From positions 50,968 to 114,967 of the forward strand of contig WRAO01000004.1 in NCBI GenBank assembly GCA_009780175.1: a DNA stretch of 64,000 nt, given 5' to 3'. The translations under genes and the position numbers were made by a program. Shown in pieces: positions 34,923-42,897 of this stretch. Source of the stretch: Oscillospiraceae bacterium. Lineage in GTDB: Bacteria; Bacillota; Clostridia; Oscillospirales; Oscillospiraceae. Every line of letters starts with the position of its first letter. Positions within the stretch are counted from its first letter, which is position 1. A model generated the notes under the pieces. It did not search any database. It was not told where the DNA came from and was given only the letters and a program-made list of their open reading frames with translations.

Positions 34923-36758
34923 TTACTCAGTCGCGCGCTCCGCAGAACCAAAAAACTCCCCATACCACACCAGGAAAGTATAAACCGTCCATATCTTCCT
35001 TCCATGATCGGCCTTGCCGCTTCTATGCTCGTCCAGCAGAGCCAGCAACGCCTCCGTCCGGAAAAACTCCCGCGCCACATCCGACTCAAACGCCGCCTTG
35101 ACAATCCCATAATACCGTTCCTCCCGCAGCCAAACCCGCGTCGGAACAGGGAATCCAAGCTTCTCCTTGGATGCCACCGCCTCGGGCAGATGCCGCTTCG
35201 CCGCCATCCGAAACGCCCGCTTTGTAGTCTGCTTGTCCACCAACAGCCGCGTCGGGATGCTCGCCGCCACGCGGAATACCTCCCGATCAAGGAGGGGACA
35301 CCGAATCGTCAGCGAATGCGCCGCAGACATCCGATCCGCCTTCTGCAAAATGTCGCCCGGCCCCCAAAGATTGAGGTCGATATATTGCATCTTCTGCACA
35401 TCGCCCAGATGCTTCACTTGGTCGTAATAAGGCTTTGTCACGTCGGTAGGGGGTCCGGCTGTGGGATGCTTCAGGATTTGCCCCCGCTCCTCAGCCGTAA
35501 AAATCTTCGCGTTTCCAATAAACCGCTCCTCTACCGTCTGGCTTCCGCGAATCAGGAAATTCCGACCCTTGACGCCAGCAGGCAGCAACTTCGCAAGTCC
35601 TCCAAGCAGCCGCCGAATCGGCATCGGCAGACGAGTGATGGGCCGAAGCCCAAGCGGCTCCCCATAGATGTTATACCCTGCGAAAAACTCATCCGCCCCC
35701 TCGCCCGAAAACGCGATTTTGACATGCTGACTCGCCACCTCGCAGACGAAATAAAGCGCGACCGCCGCCGGATCCGCCAAAGGCTCGTCCAGATGATACT
35801 GAATGCGCCCAAAACTGCCAAAGTATTCGTCGGCAGAAATAATCTTATGATAATTCTCAATCCCGAGATGCGCGGATAGATTCTGCGCGTATTGGAGCTC
35901 ACTATAACTGGAATTCTTCTCCCAGCCAACAGTAAAGGTCTTCTTCCCATGAAACGTCGCCGCAATATAGCTGGAATCGACACCGCTAGACAGGCAGGAC
36001 CCAATCTCCGTGTCCGCGACCTCGTGCAAGGCAACGGAATCCATCACAACCCGGTCAATCTCATCCACGCACGCGTCCATCGTCTTCGTCTCATCCGGCG
36101 CAAACATCGCCTGCCAGTATTGCTTCGTGGTAACGGTACCGCCCTGAAAGGTCAAACTGTGAGAAGGGAGGAGCCGATATACGCCTTTGAAAAAAGTCTC
36201 CGGCAAAACCGAATATTGAAACGAGAGATACTGTTCCAAAGCCTCCTGATTGAGCTCTTTCCGAAATCCGGGATATTCCAGAAAACTCTTGATCTCAGAC
36301 GCAAACACAAACTCCCCGTCAATCACGGCATAGAAAAACGGTTTGATCCCGAAAAAGTCCCGTGCGGCGAAAATCTGCTCTTTTTGAAAATCGTAAATGA
36401 GGAAGGCGAACATGCCCCTCAGGTGCTCGAAGAGGCCTTCGCCGGTTTCTTCATAAAGGTGCAACAAAAGTTCGCCATCCGTATCCGTCGCGAAGACGTG
36501 CCCTTTGCTTTCCAGAAATTGCCGCGTCGATGCAGTATCATAAAGCGCACCGTCAAACACGAGCGCCAAAGAACGGTCTTCATTGTAAATCGGTTGGGTA
36601 TCAAAAGACCCCAAATATCTCGCTCCGAGTGTGATATGGGGATCGATATGTACCCCCATCCCGTCAGGACCACGGTGTTTAATGCGCTCTGTCATGCGGG
36701 TAATAACCGCATTTTGGTCCTGATAAGCGCCTCCTGTAAAGCCGCAAAACCCACTCAT
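34923..36758 (-). CDS. asnB: Asparagine synthetase (glutamine-hydrolysing)
   Basis: A 611-residue protein with an N-terminal class II amidotransferase domain (HRGPDGMG, GARYLGSFDTQP, DGALYDT) and a C-terminal synthetase domain with the PP-loop SSGVDSSYIAA (about 255), AFSGEGADEFFAGY (about 345) and LGFPVPTRVWLREE. It makes asparagine from aspartate, ATP and glutamine. The N-terminus reads MSGFCGF: the nucleophilic Cys is residue 5, not 2, so either three more residues are trimmed after Met removal or glutaminase activity is lost. The ATG is firmly placed by AGGAGGAC upstream. Tandem dyad repeats lie in its 5' region. Confidence 0.93.
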   Translation of the reverse strand: MSGFCGFTGGAYQDQNAVITRMTERIKHRGPDGMGVHIDPHITLGARYLGSFDTQPIYNEDRSLALVFDGALYDTASTRQFLESKGHVFATDTDGELLLHLYEETGEGLFEHLRGMFAFLIYDFQKEQIFAARDFFGIKPFFYAVIDGEFVFASEIKSFLEYPGFRKELNQEALEQYLSFQYSVLPETFFKGVYRLLPSHSLTFQGGTVTTKQYWQAMFAPDETKTMDACVDEIDRVVMDSVALHEVADTEIGSCLSSGVDSSYIAATFHGKKTFTVGWEKNSSYSELQYAQNLSAHLGIENYHKIISADEYFGSFGRIQYHLDEPLADPAAVALYFVCEVASQHVKIAFSGEGADEFFAGYNIYGEPLGLRPITRLPMPIRRLLGGLAKLLPAGVKGRNFLIRGSQTVEERFIGNAKIFTAEERGQILKHPTAGPPTDVTKPYYDQVKHLGDVQKMQYIDLNLWGPGDILQKADRMSAAHSLTIRCPLLDREVFRVAASIPTRLLVDKQTTKRAFRMAAKRHLPEAVASKEKLGFPVPTRVWLREERYYGIVKAAFESDVAREFFRTEALLALLDEHRSGKADHGRKIWTVYTFLVWYGEFFGSAERATE

Positions 36759-36788
36759 AAATGTGTCCTCCTGACGTTTATTTCGCTC

Positions 36789-36860
36789 GATTAGGACCCT
36801 AAACGGAGTGATTAGGACCCTAAACGGGAGTGATTAGGGATCCTAAACAGAGTGATTAGG
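36789..36860. repeat. Tandem 21-22 bp repeats upstream of asnB
   Basis: Units at 36789-36809, 36810-36831 and 36832-36853, with a partial fourth from 36854, read GATTAGGACCCTAAACGGAG with small changes. Each holds the dyad TTAGG-N2/3-CCTAA. The period equals two helical turns, as for arrays of cooperative protein sites. They lie 30-100 bases upstream of the asnB start. Confidence 0.8.
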
Positions 36861-36952
36861 GGCAAAAACCACATGGATAAATGTACCATATTTCCAAGTG
36901 AAAGTCTACCACTTTCCACAAAGCGTCATACTCAAAAAATTTTAGTAAAGCA

Positions 36953-36980
36953 TTGACAATGCCGCTCCATGTGCTATAAT
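36953..36980 (+). promoter_or_regulatory. Promoter of the his operon
   Basis: Perfect hexamers TTGACA (36953-36958) and TATAAT (36975-36980) with a 16-base spacer. Start is near 36987, so the leader is about 250 bases. Confidence 0.88.
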
Positions 36981-37027
36981 ACCCACATAGCGTGGTAGCG
37001 AATTAACACGCGAAAGAGGACTAGAGA

Positions 37028-37114
37028 ATGACTGTGACATACACCCTGACACATGTGCATACCCACATCGGCGCGCATCACCATGCGCGTCATCATCGCG
37101 TGCATGCAATGTGA
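37028..37114 (+). CDS. hisL: His operon leader peptide (attenuator)
   Basis: A 28-codon frame with nine His codons, including the run GAHHHARHHRVHAM at its end. Ribosome stalling at these codons when charged His-tRNA is scarce should change folding of the downstream RNA and prevent termination at 37161-37196. AAAGAGGA lies 6-10 bases before the ATG. The frame is too short for ordinary gene finding but its content and position are diagnostic. Confidence 0.92.
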   Translation: MTVTYTLTHVHTHIGAHHHARHHRVHAM

Positions 37115-37160
37115 ACAGGTGGCATATCTTGTGGATAGGGAACTAACAAGTGGTTAGTAA

Positions 37161-37196
37161 CGCCCTGTACAGGATCACCTGTACAGGGCGTTTTTT
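37161..37196 (+). terminator. His operon attenuator terminator
   Basis: CGCCCTGTACAGG (37161-37173) pairs with CCTGTACAGGGCG (37178-37190), followed by TTTTTT. ACAGG(TG) at about 37116-37122 can pair with CCTGT in the stem and is a candidate antiterminator strand; TGCGCG/CGCG pairing inside the His-codon region would be the 1:2 helix. Confidence 0.9.
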
Positions 37197-37235
37197 ATTG
37201 CTCTGCAGACAAAAATAGAGAAAAAGGAGACAACT

Positions 37236-37943
37236 ATGAGAAACATTGTAATTGCTCTGCCGAAGGGCAAGAGACTGCTCAAACAAGCATACGGCGTATT
37301 CAAGAAAGCGGGCTACACCAGCACAGCGCTTGAGCGGGAGATCGAAGGCGGAGACTGGAAGCACCTAGAATTCCCCTGCGACGACAAAGCCGCGACCTTT
37401 TTGCTTGTCCGCATTGCCGACATTCCGCAATATGTGGACAAAAACTGGGCCGACCTCGGCCTTTCCGCCTTCGACTGTTACCGCGAGTACGAGCTTTCTC
37501 ATGTAACCGCAAAATATAATATGCGCGGCGACAACTTCATCTCCGACCTCCTGCCCGACCTGAAACTCTGCCAAAACTCCCGTTTCTGTGTCGCCGGACT
37601 TCCGGAAGGGCTCGATTTCTATAACAAGTGCAAAGAAAACGAGGAGAAGATCCTCACCGTGGCGACCCAACATCCGAAGATCACCGCCCGGTATTTCACC
37701 AGCAAACACATGTGCGTAGACATCGTAACCGTGACAGGCTCCACCGAGCTCATGCCCAAACACGGCGGTGTAGATGCCATTTTCGACATCGTAGAAACCG
37801 GCCGCGCCCTCACCGAAAACGGCCTAATCATCTACGAAGAGGCCATGCCCATCCAGACCAAACTCCTCGTCAGCAAAGCGGCCTATAAATATGACGAAAA
37901 CGTAAGAATCCTAACGGAGGCGCTAAAAAATGCGATTGAATAG
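37236..37943 (+). CDS. hisG: ATP phosphoribosyltransferase, short-form catalytic subunit HisG
   Basis: A 235-residue HisG. It starts NIVIALPKGKRLLKQAYGVF and has the PRPP-binding segment DIVTVTGSTELMPKHGGVDAIFDIVETG followed by TENGLIIYEE. The C-terminal ACT-like regulatory domain of long-form HisG is missing, so this is the short form, which works with HisZ. No hisZ is found in this operon. It catalyses the first step of histidine synthesis, ATP plus PRPP. AAAGGAG lies before the ATG. Confidence 0.93.
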   Translation: MRNIVIALPKGKRLLKQAYGVFKKAGYTSTALEREIEGGDWKHLEFPCDDKAATFLLVRIADIPQYVDKNWADLGLSAFDCYREYELSHVTAKYNMRGDNFISDLLPDLKLCQNSRFCVAGLPEGLDFYNKCKENEEKILTVATQHPKITARYFTSKHMCVDIVTVTGSTELMPKHGGVDAIFDIVETGRALTENGLIIYEEAMPIQTKLLVSKAAYKYDENVRILTEALKNAIE

Positions 37944-39192
37944 AGACTTAGAGCGAATCAAAAGCCGGAAGATAGAAACCGACGCCGGCATCGAGCAATC
38001 CGTACGGGGGATCCTGGCCGATGTCCGAGCCAACGGCGACAAGGCAGTCCGCAACTACGCCGCAACCCTAGACGGCTTCACCGGCGCGGACCTTCTCGTG
38101 AGCGAGGAAGAGATCAAAGCCGCAATCCACGCGGTAGGGGAGGACTTCCTCCGCCTCCTTCAACGGGCGCGGGAGAACATCTGCGAATACCACGCGAACC
38201 AAATCGAAAAGTCGTGGAGCATGATGCAAGACAACGGCGTGATGCTGGGCCAGATTGTCCGCCCGCTCCGCCGCGTCGCGCTTTATGTACCCGGTGGCAC
38301 GGCCTCTTATCCATCCTCCGTTCTGATGAACGCCATCCCCGCTGTGATGGCAGGGGTAAAAGACATCGTGATCTTCACCCCAGTCAAGGCGGACGGCAAA
38401 GTGGCGGATACCATCCTCGCCGCGGCGGCGACCAGCGGGGTACACACCATCTACAAAATCGGCGGCGCGCACGCCATCGCGGCGGCGGCCTATGGGACCG
38501 AGTCGATTCCGAAGGTCGATAAAATCACCGGTCCCGGCAACGCCTACGTCGCCACCGCAAAGCGCATGGTATACGGCGAGGTAGACATCGACATGGTCGC
38601 CGGCCCGTCTGAGGTGCTCATTGTCGCCGATCATACGGCGGACCCGAAATATATCGCGGCAGACCTCCTCAGCCAAGCCGAGCACGATGTGCTGGCGAGC
38701 TCTATCCTGGTCACCACAAGCGAGGCCTTGATTGCGCAAACCGAGGCCGAGTTGGATCGCCAACTCGCCTATCTAGGCCGCGCAGAAATCGCGAGGCGCT
38801 CCCTGGAAGATTACGGCGCGGCGATTCTGGTCAACACCTTGGACGAGGCCTTCGCCATCTCCAACGAGGTTGCCCCCGAACACCTCGAAATTCTGACCGA
38901 ATCTCCCATCGAGCAATTGCCCAAAGTACAAAACGCGGGCTCTATTTTCCTCGGTGCCTACAGCCCCGAGCCCCTCGGAGACTATATGAGTGGCACGAAC
39001 CATGTCCTGCCCACAGGCGGCACGGCCCGCTTCTATTCGCCCCTCGGCGTGTACGACTTCGTCAAATACAGCGCCTACAGCTACTATCCAAAAGAGGTAC
39101 TCGCAGAATACAAAGACGACGTTGTCACCTTCGCCGAACTGGAAGGCCTGGACGCGCACGCAAATTCAATCAAGGTGAGGTTTGAGAGATGA
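37930..39192 (+). CDS. hisD: Histidinol dehydrogenase HisD
   Basis: A 420-residue enzyme that oxidises histidinol to histidine in two NAD steps. Family signatures are YVPGGTASYPSSVLMNAIPA, KITGPGNAYVATAKRMVYG, DMVAGPSEVLIVAD, the Zn-site region QAEHD and EHLEI, and the C-terminal LEGLDAHANSIKVR. It overlaps hisG by 14 bases; an ACGGAGG site lies within the hisG end. Confidence 0.97.
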   Translation: MRLNRDLERIKSRKIETDAGIEQSVRGILADVRANGDKAVRNYAATLDGFTGADLLVSEEEIKAAIHAVGEDFLRLLQRARENICEYHANQIEKSWSMMQDNGVMLGQIVRPLRRVALYVPGGTASYPSSVLMNAIPAVMAGVKDIVIFTPVKADGKVADTILAAAATSGVHTIYKIGGAHAIAAAAYGTESIPKVDKITGPGNAYVATAKRMVYGEVDIDMVAGPSEVLIVADHTADPKYIAADLLSQAEHDVLASSILVTTSEALIAQTEAELDRQLAYLGRAEIARRSLEDYGAAILVNTLDEAFAISNEVAPEHLEILTESPIEQLPKVQNAGSIFLGAYSPEPLGDYMSGTNHVLPTGGTARFYSPLGVYDFVKYSAYSYYPKEVLAEYKDDVVTFAELEGLDAHANSIKVRFER

Positions 39193-40232
39193 ACTACTTA
39201 TCAGGCAAAGCCAACCGCCTGACGCCCTATGTGGCGGGGATCCAGCCGCGGGAAGCGGGCTGGATCAAGCTCAATACGAACGAAAACCCCTATCCGCCCT
39301 CGCCAGCGGTGACAAAGGCGATCGGTGAGGTAAGTTCCGCAAAACTCAAACTCTATCCCGATACTCTCGGCGGTCCGTTACGCAAAGCACTGGCAGAACA
39401 CTTCGGGCTGGGGGAGGAGTACATCTTCTGCGGCAATGGATCGGACGAGGTAATCGCCCTCTGCTATCAGGCCTTTTTTAGCGGCGAATCAAACGTCCTC
39501 ACGCCGGATATCTCTTACGGCTTCTACCCAGTCTGGGCCGAGCTGTATGACGTGGAACTAACCAAAATCCCGCTCCGGGACGATTACAGCCTCGTTGCGG
39601 CCGACTATCAAGGCGGCAACGGCGTAGTCCTAGCCAACCCCAACGCTCCGACCGGGACAGCGTTGACGCTCCCGGAGATAGAGCAGCTTGCGCAGCGCAA
39701 TCCAAACGGCGTCGTGCTGGTGGATGAGGCTTACATCGACTTCGCTGGGGTGGATAGCGCGGTGTCTCTGATCACGAAATATCCCAATCTATTGGTCGTG
39801 CGGACCTTCTCCAAATCGCATTCCCTAGCTGGCCTCCGCGTCGGATATGCCATTGGCGATCCCGCGCTGATTGAAGGCCTCCGCCGTTGCAAAGACGCCT
39901 TCAACTCCTACCCCCTAGATCAGCTCGCCCAAGCCGGTGCGGCCGCCGCGATCCAAGATGTGGCCTATTGGGAAGAAACCAGGCGGCAGATCATCCAAAC
40001 CCGCGATCAGACAACAGAGCGGCTCCGTGCGCTGGGCTACCCTGTGATCGAATCCCACGCGAACTTCCTCTTCGTAAAAGCGCCGGACGCAAAGGGTATG
40101 TACGAACATTTGCTAAAAAACAAAATCCTCGCACGCTACTGGGATAAGCCGAGGCTGAGTGAATTTTTGAGAATCACAATCGGCACCGATGCAGAAATGG
40201 AGGCTTTGATACAATGCGTAAGTCAGTTTTAG
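39189..40232 (+). CDS. hisC: Histidinol-phosphate aminotransferase HisC
   Basis: A 347-residue class I/II aminotransferase. It shows IKLNTNENPYPPSP near the N-terminus, LANPNAPTGTAL, VDEAYIDFAG and the PLP-binding Lys in RTFSKSHSLAGLRVGYAIG near residue 205. It overlaps hisD by 4 bases (ATGA). Confidence 0.96.
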   Translation: MNYLSGKANRLTPYVAGIQPREAGWIKLNTNENPYPPSPAVTKAIGEVSSAKLKLYPDTLGGPLRKALAEHFGLGEEYIFCGNGSDEVIALCYQAFFSGESNVLTPDISYGFYPVWAELYDVELTKIPLRDDYSLVAADYQGGNGVVLANPNAPTGTALTLPEIEQLAQRNPNGVVLVDEAYIDFAGVDSAVSLITKYPNLLVVRTFSKSHSLAGLRVGYAIGDPALIEGLRRCKDAFNSYPLDQLAQAGAAAAIQDVAYWEETRRQIIQTRDQTTERLRALGYPVIESHANFLFVKAPDAKGMYEHLLKNKILARYWDKPRLSEFLRITIGTDAEMEALIQCVSQF

Positions 40233-40792
40233 AGCGGAACACGAAGGAGACGGAGGTACAGGTAGAACTCAACCTCGATCAAAAGGCAGAGAACAGACTC
40301 AATACCGGAGTTGGCTTCTTTGACCACATGCTAGACCTCTTCGCCTTCCGCGCGGGCATCAGTCTCAATGTGACCTGCAAAGGCGACCTCCACATCGACG
40401 GCCACCACACCGTCGAAGACATCGGCATCACCCTCGGCCAAGCGATCAAGGCGGCGCTGGGGGATAAGGACGGTATCCGCCGCTATGGCCAAGCCATGAT
40501 TCCGATGGATGAGAGCCTCGCGAGTTGTGTGTTGGACATCTCTGGTCGGCCCTATGTCGTCTTCCACGCGACCTTTCCACTCGAACGCGTAGGTGACTTT
40601 GACACCGAATTGGTAGAGGAGTTTTTCCGCGCTCTGGCCCTGAATGCAGGTGTGACCATCCACATCAACCTCGCCTACGGCACCAACACCCACCACATGA
40701 TCGAAGCCATCTTCAAGGCCTTCGGCTGTGCCTTTGCGGAGGCGATTGCAGTGACGGGGACGGGCGTATCGTCCACCAAGGGGGTTCTCTAA
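40214..40792 (+). CDS. hisB: Imidazoleglycerol-phosphate dehydratase HisB
   Basis: A 192-residue single-domain IGPD. Mn-binding His motifs appear as GVGFFDHMLDLFA, DGHHTVEDIGI and GTNTHHMIEAIFKAFG. There is no N-terminal histidinol-phosphate phosphatase domain, so that activity must come from elsewhere. It overlaps hisC by 19 bases, with GGAGG 11 bases before the ATG. Confidence 0.97.
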   Translation: MRKSVLERNTKETEVQVELNLDQKAENRLNTGVGFFDHMLDLFAFRAGISLNVTCKGDLHIDGHHTVEDIGITLGQAIKAALGDKDGIRRYGQAMIPMDESLASCVLDISGRPYVVFHATFPLERVGDFDTELVEEFFRALALNAGVTIHINLAYGTNTHHMIEAIFKAFGCAFAEAIAVTGTGVSSTKGVL

Positions 40793-40793
40793 G

Positions 40794-41522
40794 ATGCTGA
40801 TTATCCCCGCGATTGACCTGCAAGGCGGTGAGGCTGTTCGGCTGTTTAAGGGCGACTATGCCGCCAAGACAGTTTACAGCAACGATCCCGTCAGTCTCGC
40901 CCAAGGCTTCGAGCAGATGGGCGCGAACTACCTGCACGTCGTAGACCTCGACGGCGCAAAAGACGGTAGTACGGAGAATTTGGAGACGATCCGCCGCATT
41001 CGGGCGAGCATCAGTATCCCGATGCAAGTTGGCGGCGGGATTCGGACGGCGGAAACAGTCTCGCTTTATCTCGACACCATCGGCATTAACCGTGTGATCC
41101 TCGGAACAGTCGCCGTCAAAAACCCGGATTTTGTGCGGGAGATGCTGGAGCGCTATTCTCCCGAGCAAATTGTAGTTGGTGTAGATGTGCGAGACGGCAA
41201 AGTTGCCACAGCCGGATGGCTCGAAGACAGCGGCGTTGATTATCTCCGCTTTATTGAACAACTCCGCGACATGGGTGTCCGCACAATCGTCGCAACCGAC
41301 ATCTCCCGCGACGGTACCCTGACCGCCCCCAATTGGGAGATGTACCGACAAATCGCCGATATCGAGGGCATCCAAGTGATCGTCTCCGGCGGCCTCGCAA
41401 ACACGGACCAAATCGAACAAGTGAAAACCGAAGGGCACTACGGCGTCATTGTCGGGAAGGCCTACTATGAAGGAAAGGTGGATTTAGCAGCATGTCTGAA
41501 AAACGAATCATCCCCTGCTTAG
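40794..41522 (+). CDS. hisA: ProFAR isomerase HisA
   Basis: A 242-residue (beta/alpha)8 barrel starting [20 protein letters not shown], with catalytic Asp in AIDL and the phosphate-binding [11 protein letters not shown] and [14 protein letters not shown]. Only one base separates it from hisB; in most his operons hisH lies at this point, and here it is missing. Confidence 0.96.
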   Translation: MLIIPAIDLQGGEAVRLFKGDYAAKTVYSNDPVSLAQGFEQMGANYLHVVDLDGAKDGSTENLETIRRIRASISIPMQVGGGIRTAETVSLYLDTIGINRVILGTVAVKNPDFVREMLERYSPEQIVVGVDVRDGKVATAGWLEDSGVDYLRFIEQLRDMGVRTIVATDISRDGTLTAPNWEMYRQIADIEGIQVIVSGGLANTDQIEQVKTEGHYGVIVGKAYYEGKVDLAACLKNESSPA

Positions 41523-42247
41523 ACATCAAGGATGGAAGAGTGGTCAAAGGCGTCCACTTCGTAGACCTCGCCGATATCGGCGACCCAGCGGAGATTGCCC
41601 GCCGCTACAATGAACAATCCGCTGACGAGATCGTCTTCCTCGATATCACCGCGACCACCGAGAGCCGCGATACCCACTACGACCTCTTCCGCCGCGCGGC
41701 GGAAGGCCTCACCATCCCACTCGCGGTCGGCGGCGGTATCCGCTCGGTCGAAGACTTTCAAAAGCTCTTCGACGCGGGCGTGAGCAAAGGCTCGATCAAT
41801 TCCGCCGCAGTTGCGAACCCAGCGCTGATCGCAGAAGCGAGTGCGAAGTTCGGCAAAGCTGCCGTAGTTGTCGCCATTGACGCAAAAAAAGTCGGAAACC
41901 GCTTCGAGGTTGTCGTCAACGGCGGCCAGACAAACACGGGCCTGGATCTCGTCGAGTGGGCCAAACAGTGTGAAACGCTGGGAGCGGGGGAGATTCTCCT
42001 CACCTCCATGGACAAAGACGGCACAAAAGACGGCTACGACATCGAAATGACCCGCGCGGTTGTGGAGGCTGTCAATATCCCCGTTACAGCCAGCGGCGGC
42101 TGCGGCAGTGTGGATGACATCGTCGCCGTATTCAAAGAAACCGACTGTGCCGCCGCGCTCGCCGCCAGTCTGTTCCATTACGGCACGGCGACAGTCGAAG
42201 ATGTAAAACGCGAACTGGAAAGGAACGGAATTCCATGCCGGAGATAA
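41492..42247 (+). CDS. hisF: Imidazole glycerol phosphate synthase cyclase subunit HisF
   Basis: A 251-residue barrel with [20 protein letters not shown] at the start, the catalytic Asp pair (CLDIKDG and [11 protein letters not shown]) and phosphate loops [11 protein letters not shown] and [11 protein letters not shown]. It normally receives ammonia from the glutaminase HisH, not encoded in this operon. It overlaps hisA by 31 bases. Confidence 0.97.
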   Translation: MSEKRIIPCLDIKDGRVVKGVHFVDLADIGDPAEIARRYNEQSADEIVFLDITATTESRDTHYDLFRRAAEGLTIPLAVGGGIRSVEDFQKLFDAGVSKGSINSAAVANPALIAEASAKFGKAAVVVAIDAKKVGNRFEVVVNGGQTNTGLDLVEWAKQCETLGAGEILLTSMDKDGTKDGYDIEMTRAVVEAVNIPVTASGGCGSVDDIVAVFKETDCAAALAASLFHYGTATVEDVKRELERNGIPCRR

Positions 42248-42849
42248 CAGATCTCACCCCCGCCATCGTGCAGGACTATTACACCGGCCGTGTCCTGATG
42301 CTGGCCTATGTCAATCAGGAGAGTTATGACTATATGCTCGAACACGGCCAGACCTGTTTCTGGTCCCGCTCCCGCCAAGAACTGTGGCACAAAGGCGCAA
42401 CCTCCGGCGATGTGCAGAATATCAAGCATATAGCCTTCGACTGTGACGAGGACACCCTCCTCATCCAAGTTGAACAGATGGGCAAAGGCGCCTGCCATAC
42501 AGGGAGCTATAGCTGTTTCGGCGATGAGCCAGGACAGTTCCACATCCTAAACGAAGTCTTCGCCCAGATCGAAGACCGGAGTGAGCATCCGAAAGAAAAT
42601 TCCTACACGAACTATCTGCTGGACAAAGGCGCCGACAAAATCTGCAAAAAGGTCGGCGAGGAAGCCGCCGAAACCATCATTGCCGCCATGCACCGCGACA
42701 AACCCGAACTCACCGGCGAAGTCGCTGACCTAGCCTATCATCTGCTCGTCCTCCTCTTCGAGCAGGGCTTAACGCCGCGAGATATCACGGAAAAGCTGGC
42801 GGAACGACACATGGTTGAGGGGAATTTGAAGGCAGGCTTATTGCGCTGA
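42235..42849 (+). CDS. hisI: Bifunctional phosphoribosyl-AMP cyclohydrolase / -ATP pyrophosphatase HisIE
   Basis: A 204-residue fusion. The HisI part has [36 protein letters not shown] and the metal-site CDEDTLL; the HisE part begins near residue 110 ([26 protein letters not shown]). It carries out steps 2 and 3 of the pathway. It overlaps hisF by 13 bases and ends the operon at a strong terminator. Confidence 0.97.
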   Translation: MPEITDLTPAIVQDYYTGRVLMLAYVNQESYDYMLEHGQTCFWSRSRQELWHKGATSGDVQNIKHIAFDCDEDTLLIQVEQMGKGACHTGSYSCFGDEPGQFHILNEVFAQIEDRSEHPKENSYTNYLLDKGADKICKKVGEEAAETIIAAMHRDKPELTGEVADLAYHLLVLLFEQGLTPRDITEKLAERHMVEGNLKAGLLR

Positions 42850-42860
42850 AATCCAAAACG

Positions 42861-42897
42861 AAAATGGGACGGACTCCTCAGGAGTCCGTCCCATTTT
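42861..42897. terminator. Bidirectional terminator at the end of the his operon
   Basis: AAAATGGGACGGACTCC (42861-42877) pairs with GGAGTCCGTCCCATTTT (42881-42897). The convergent membrane protein's stop codon lies within its right edge. Confidence 0.92.

Noticed and set aside
36785..36862. Tandem units before asnB as a CRISPR array
   Set aside because: Units are contiguous, 21-22 bp, without spacers, and no cas genes are present.
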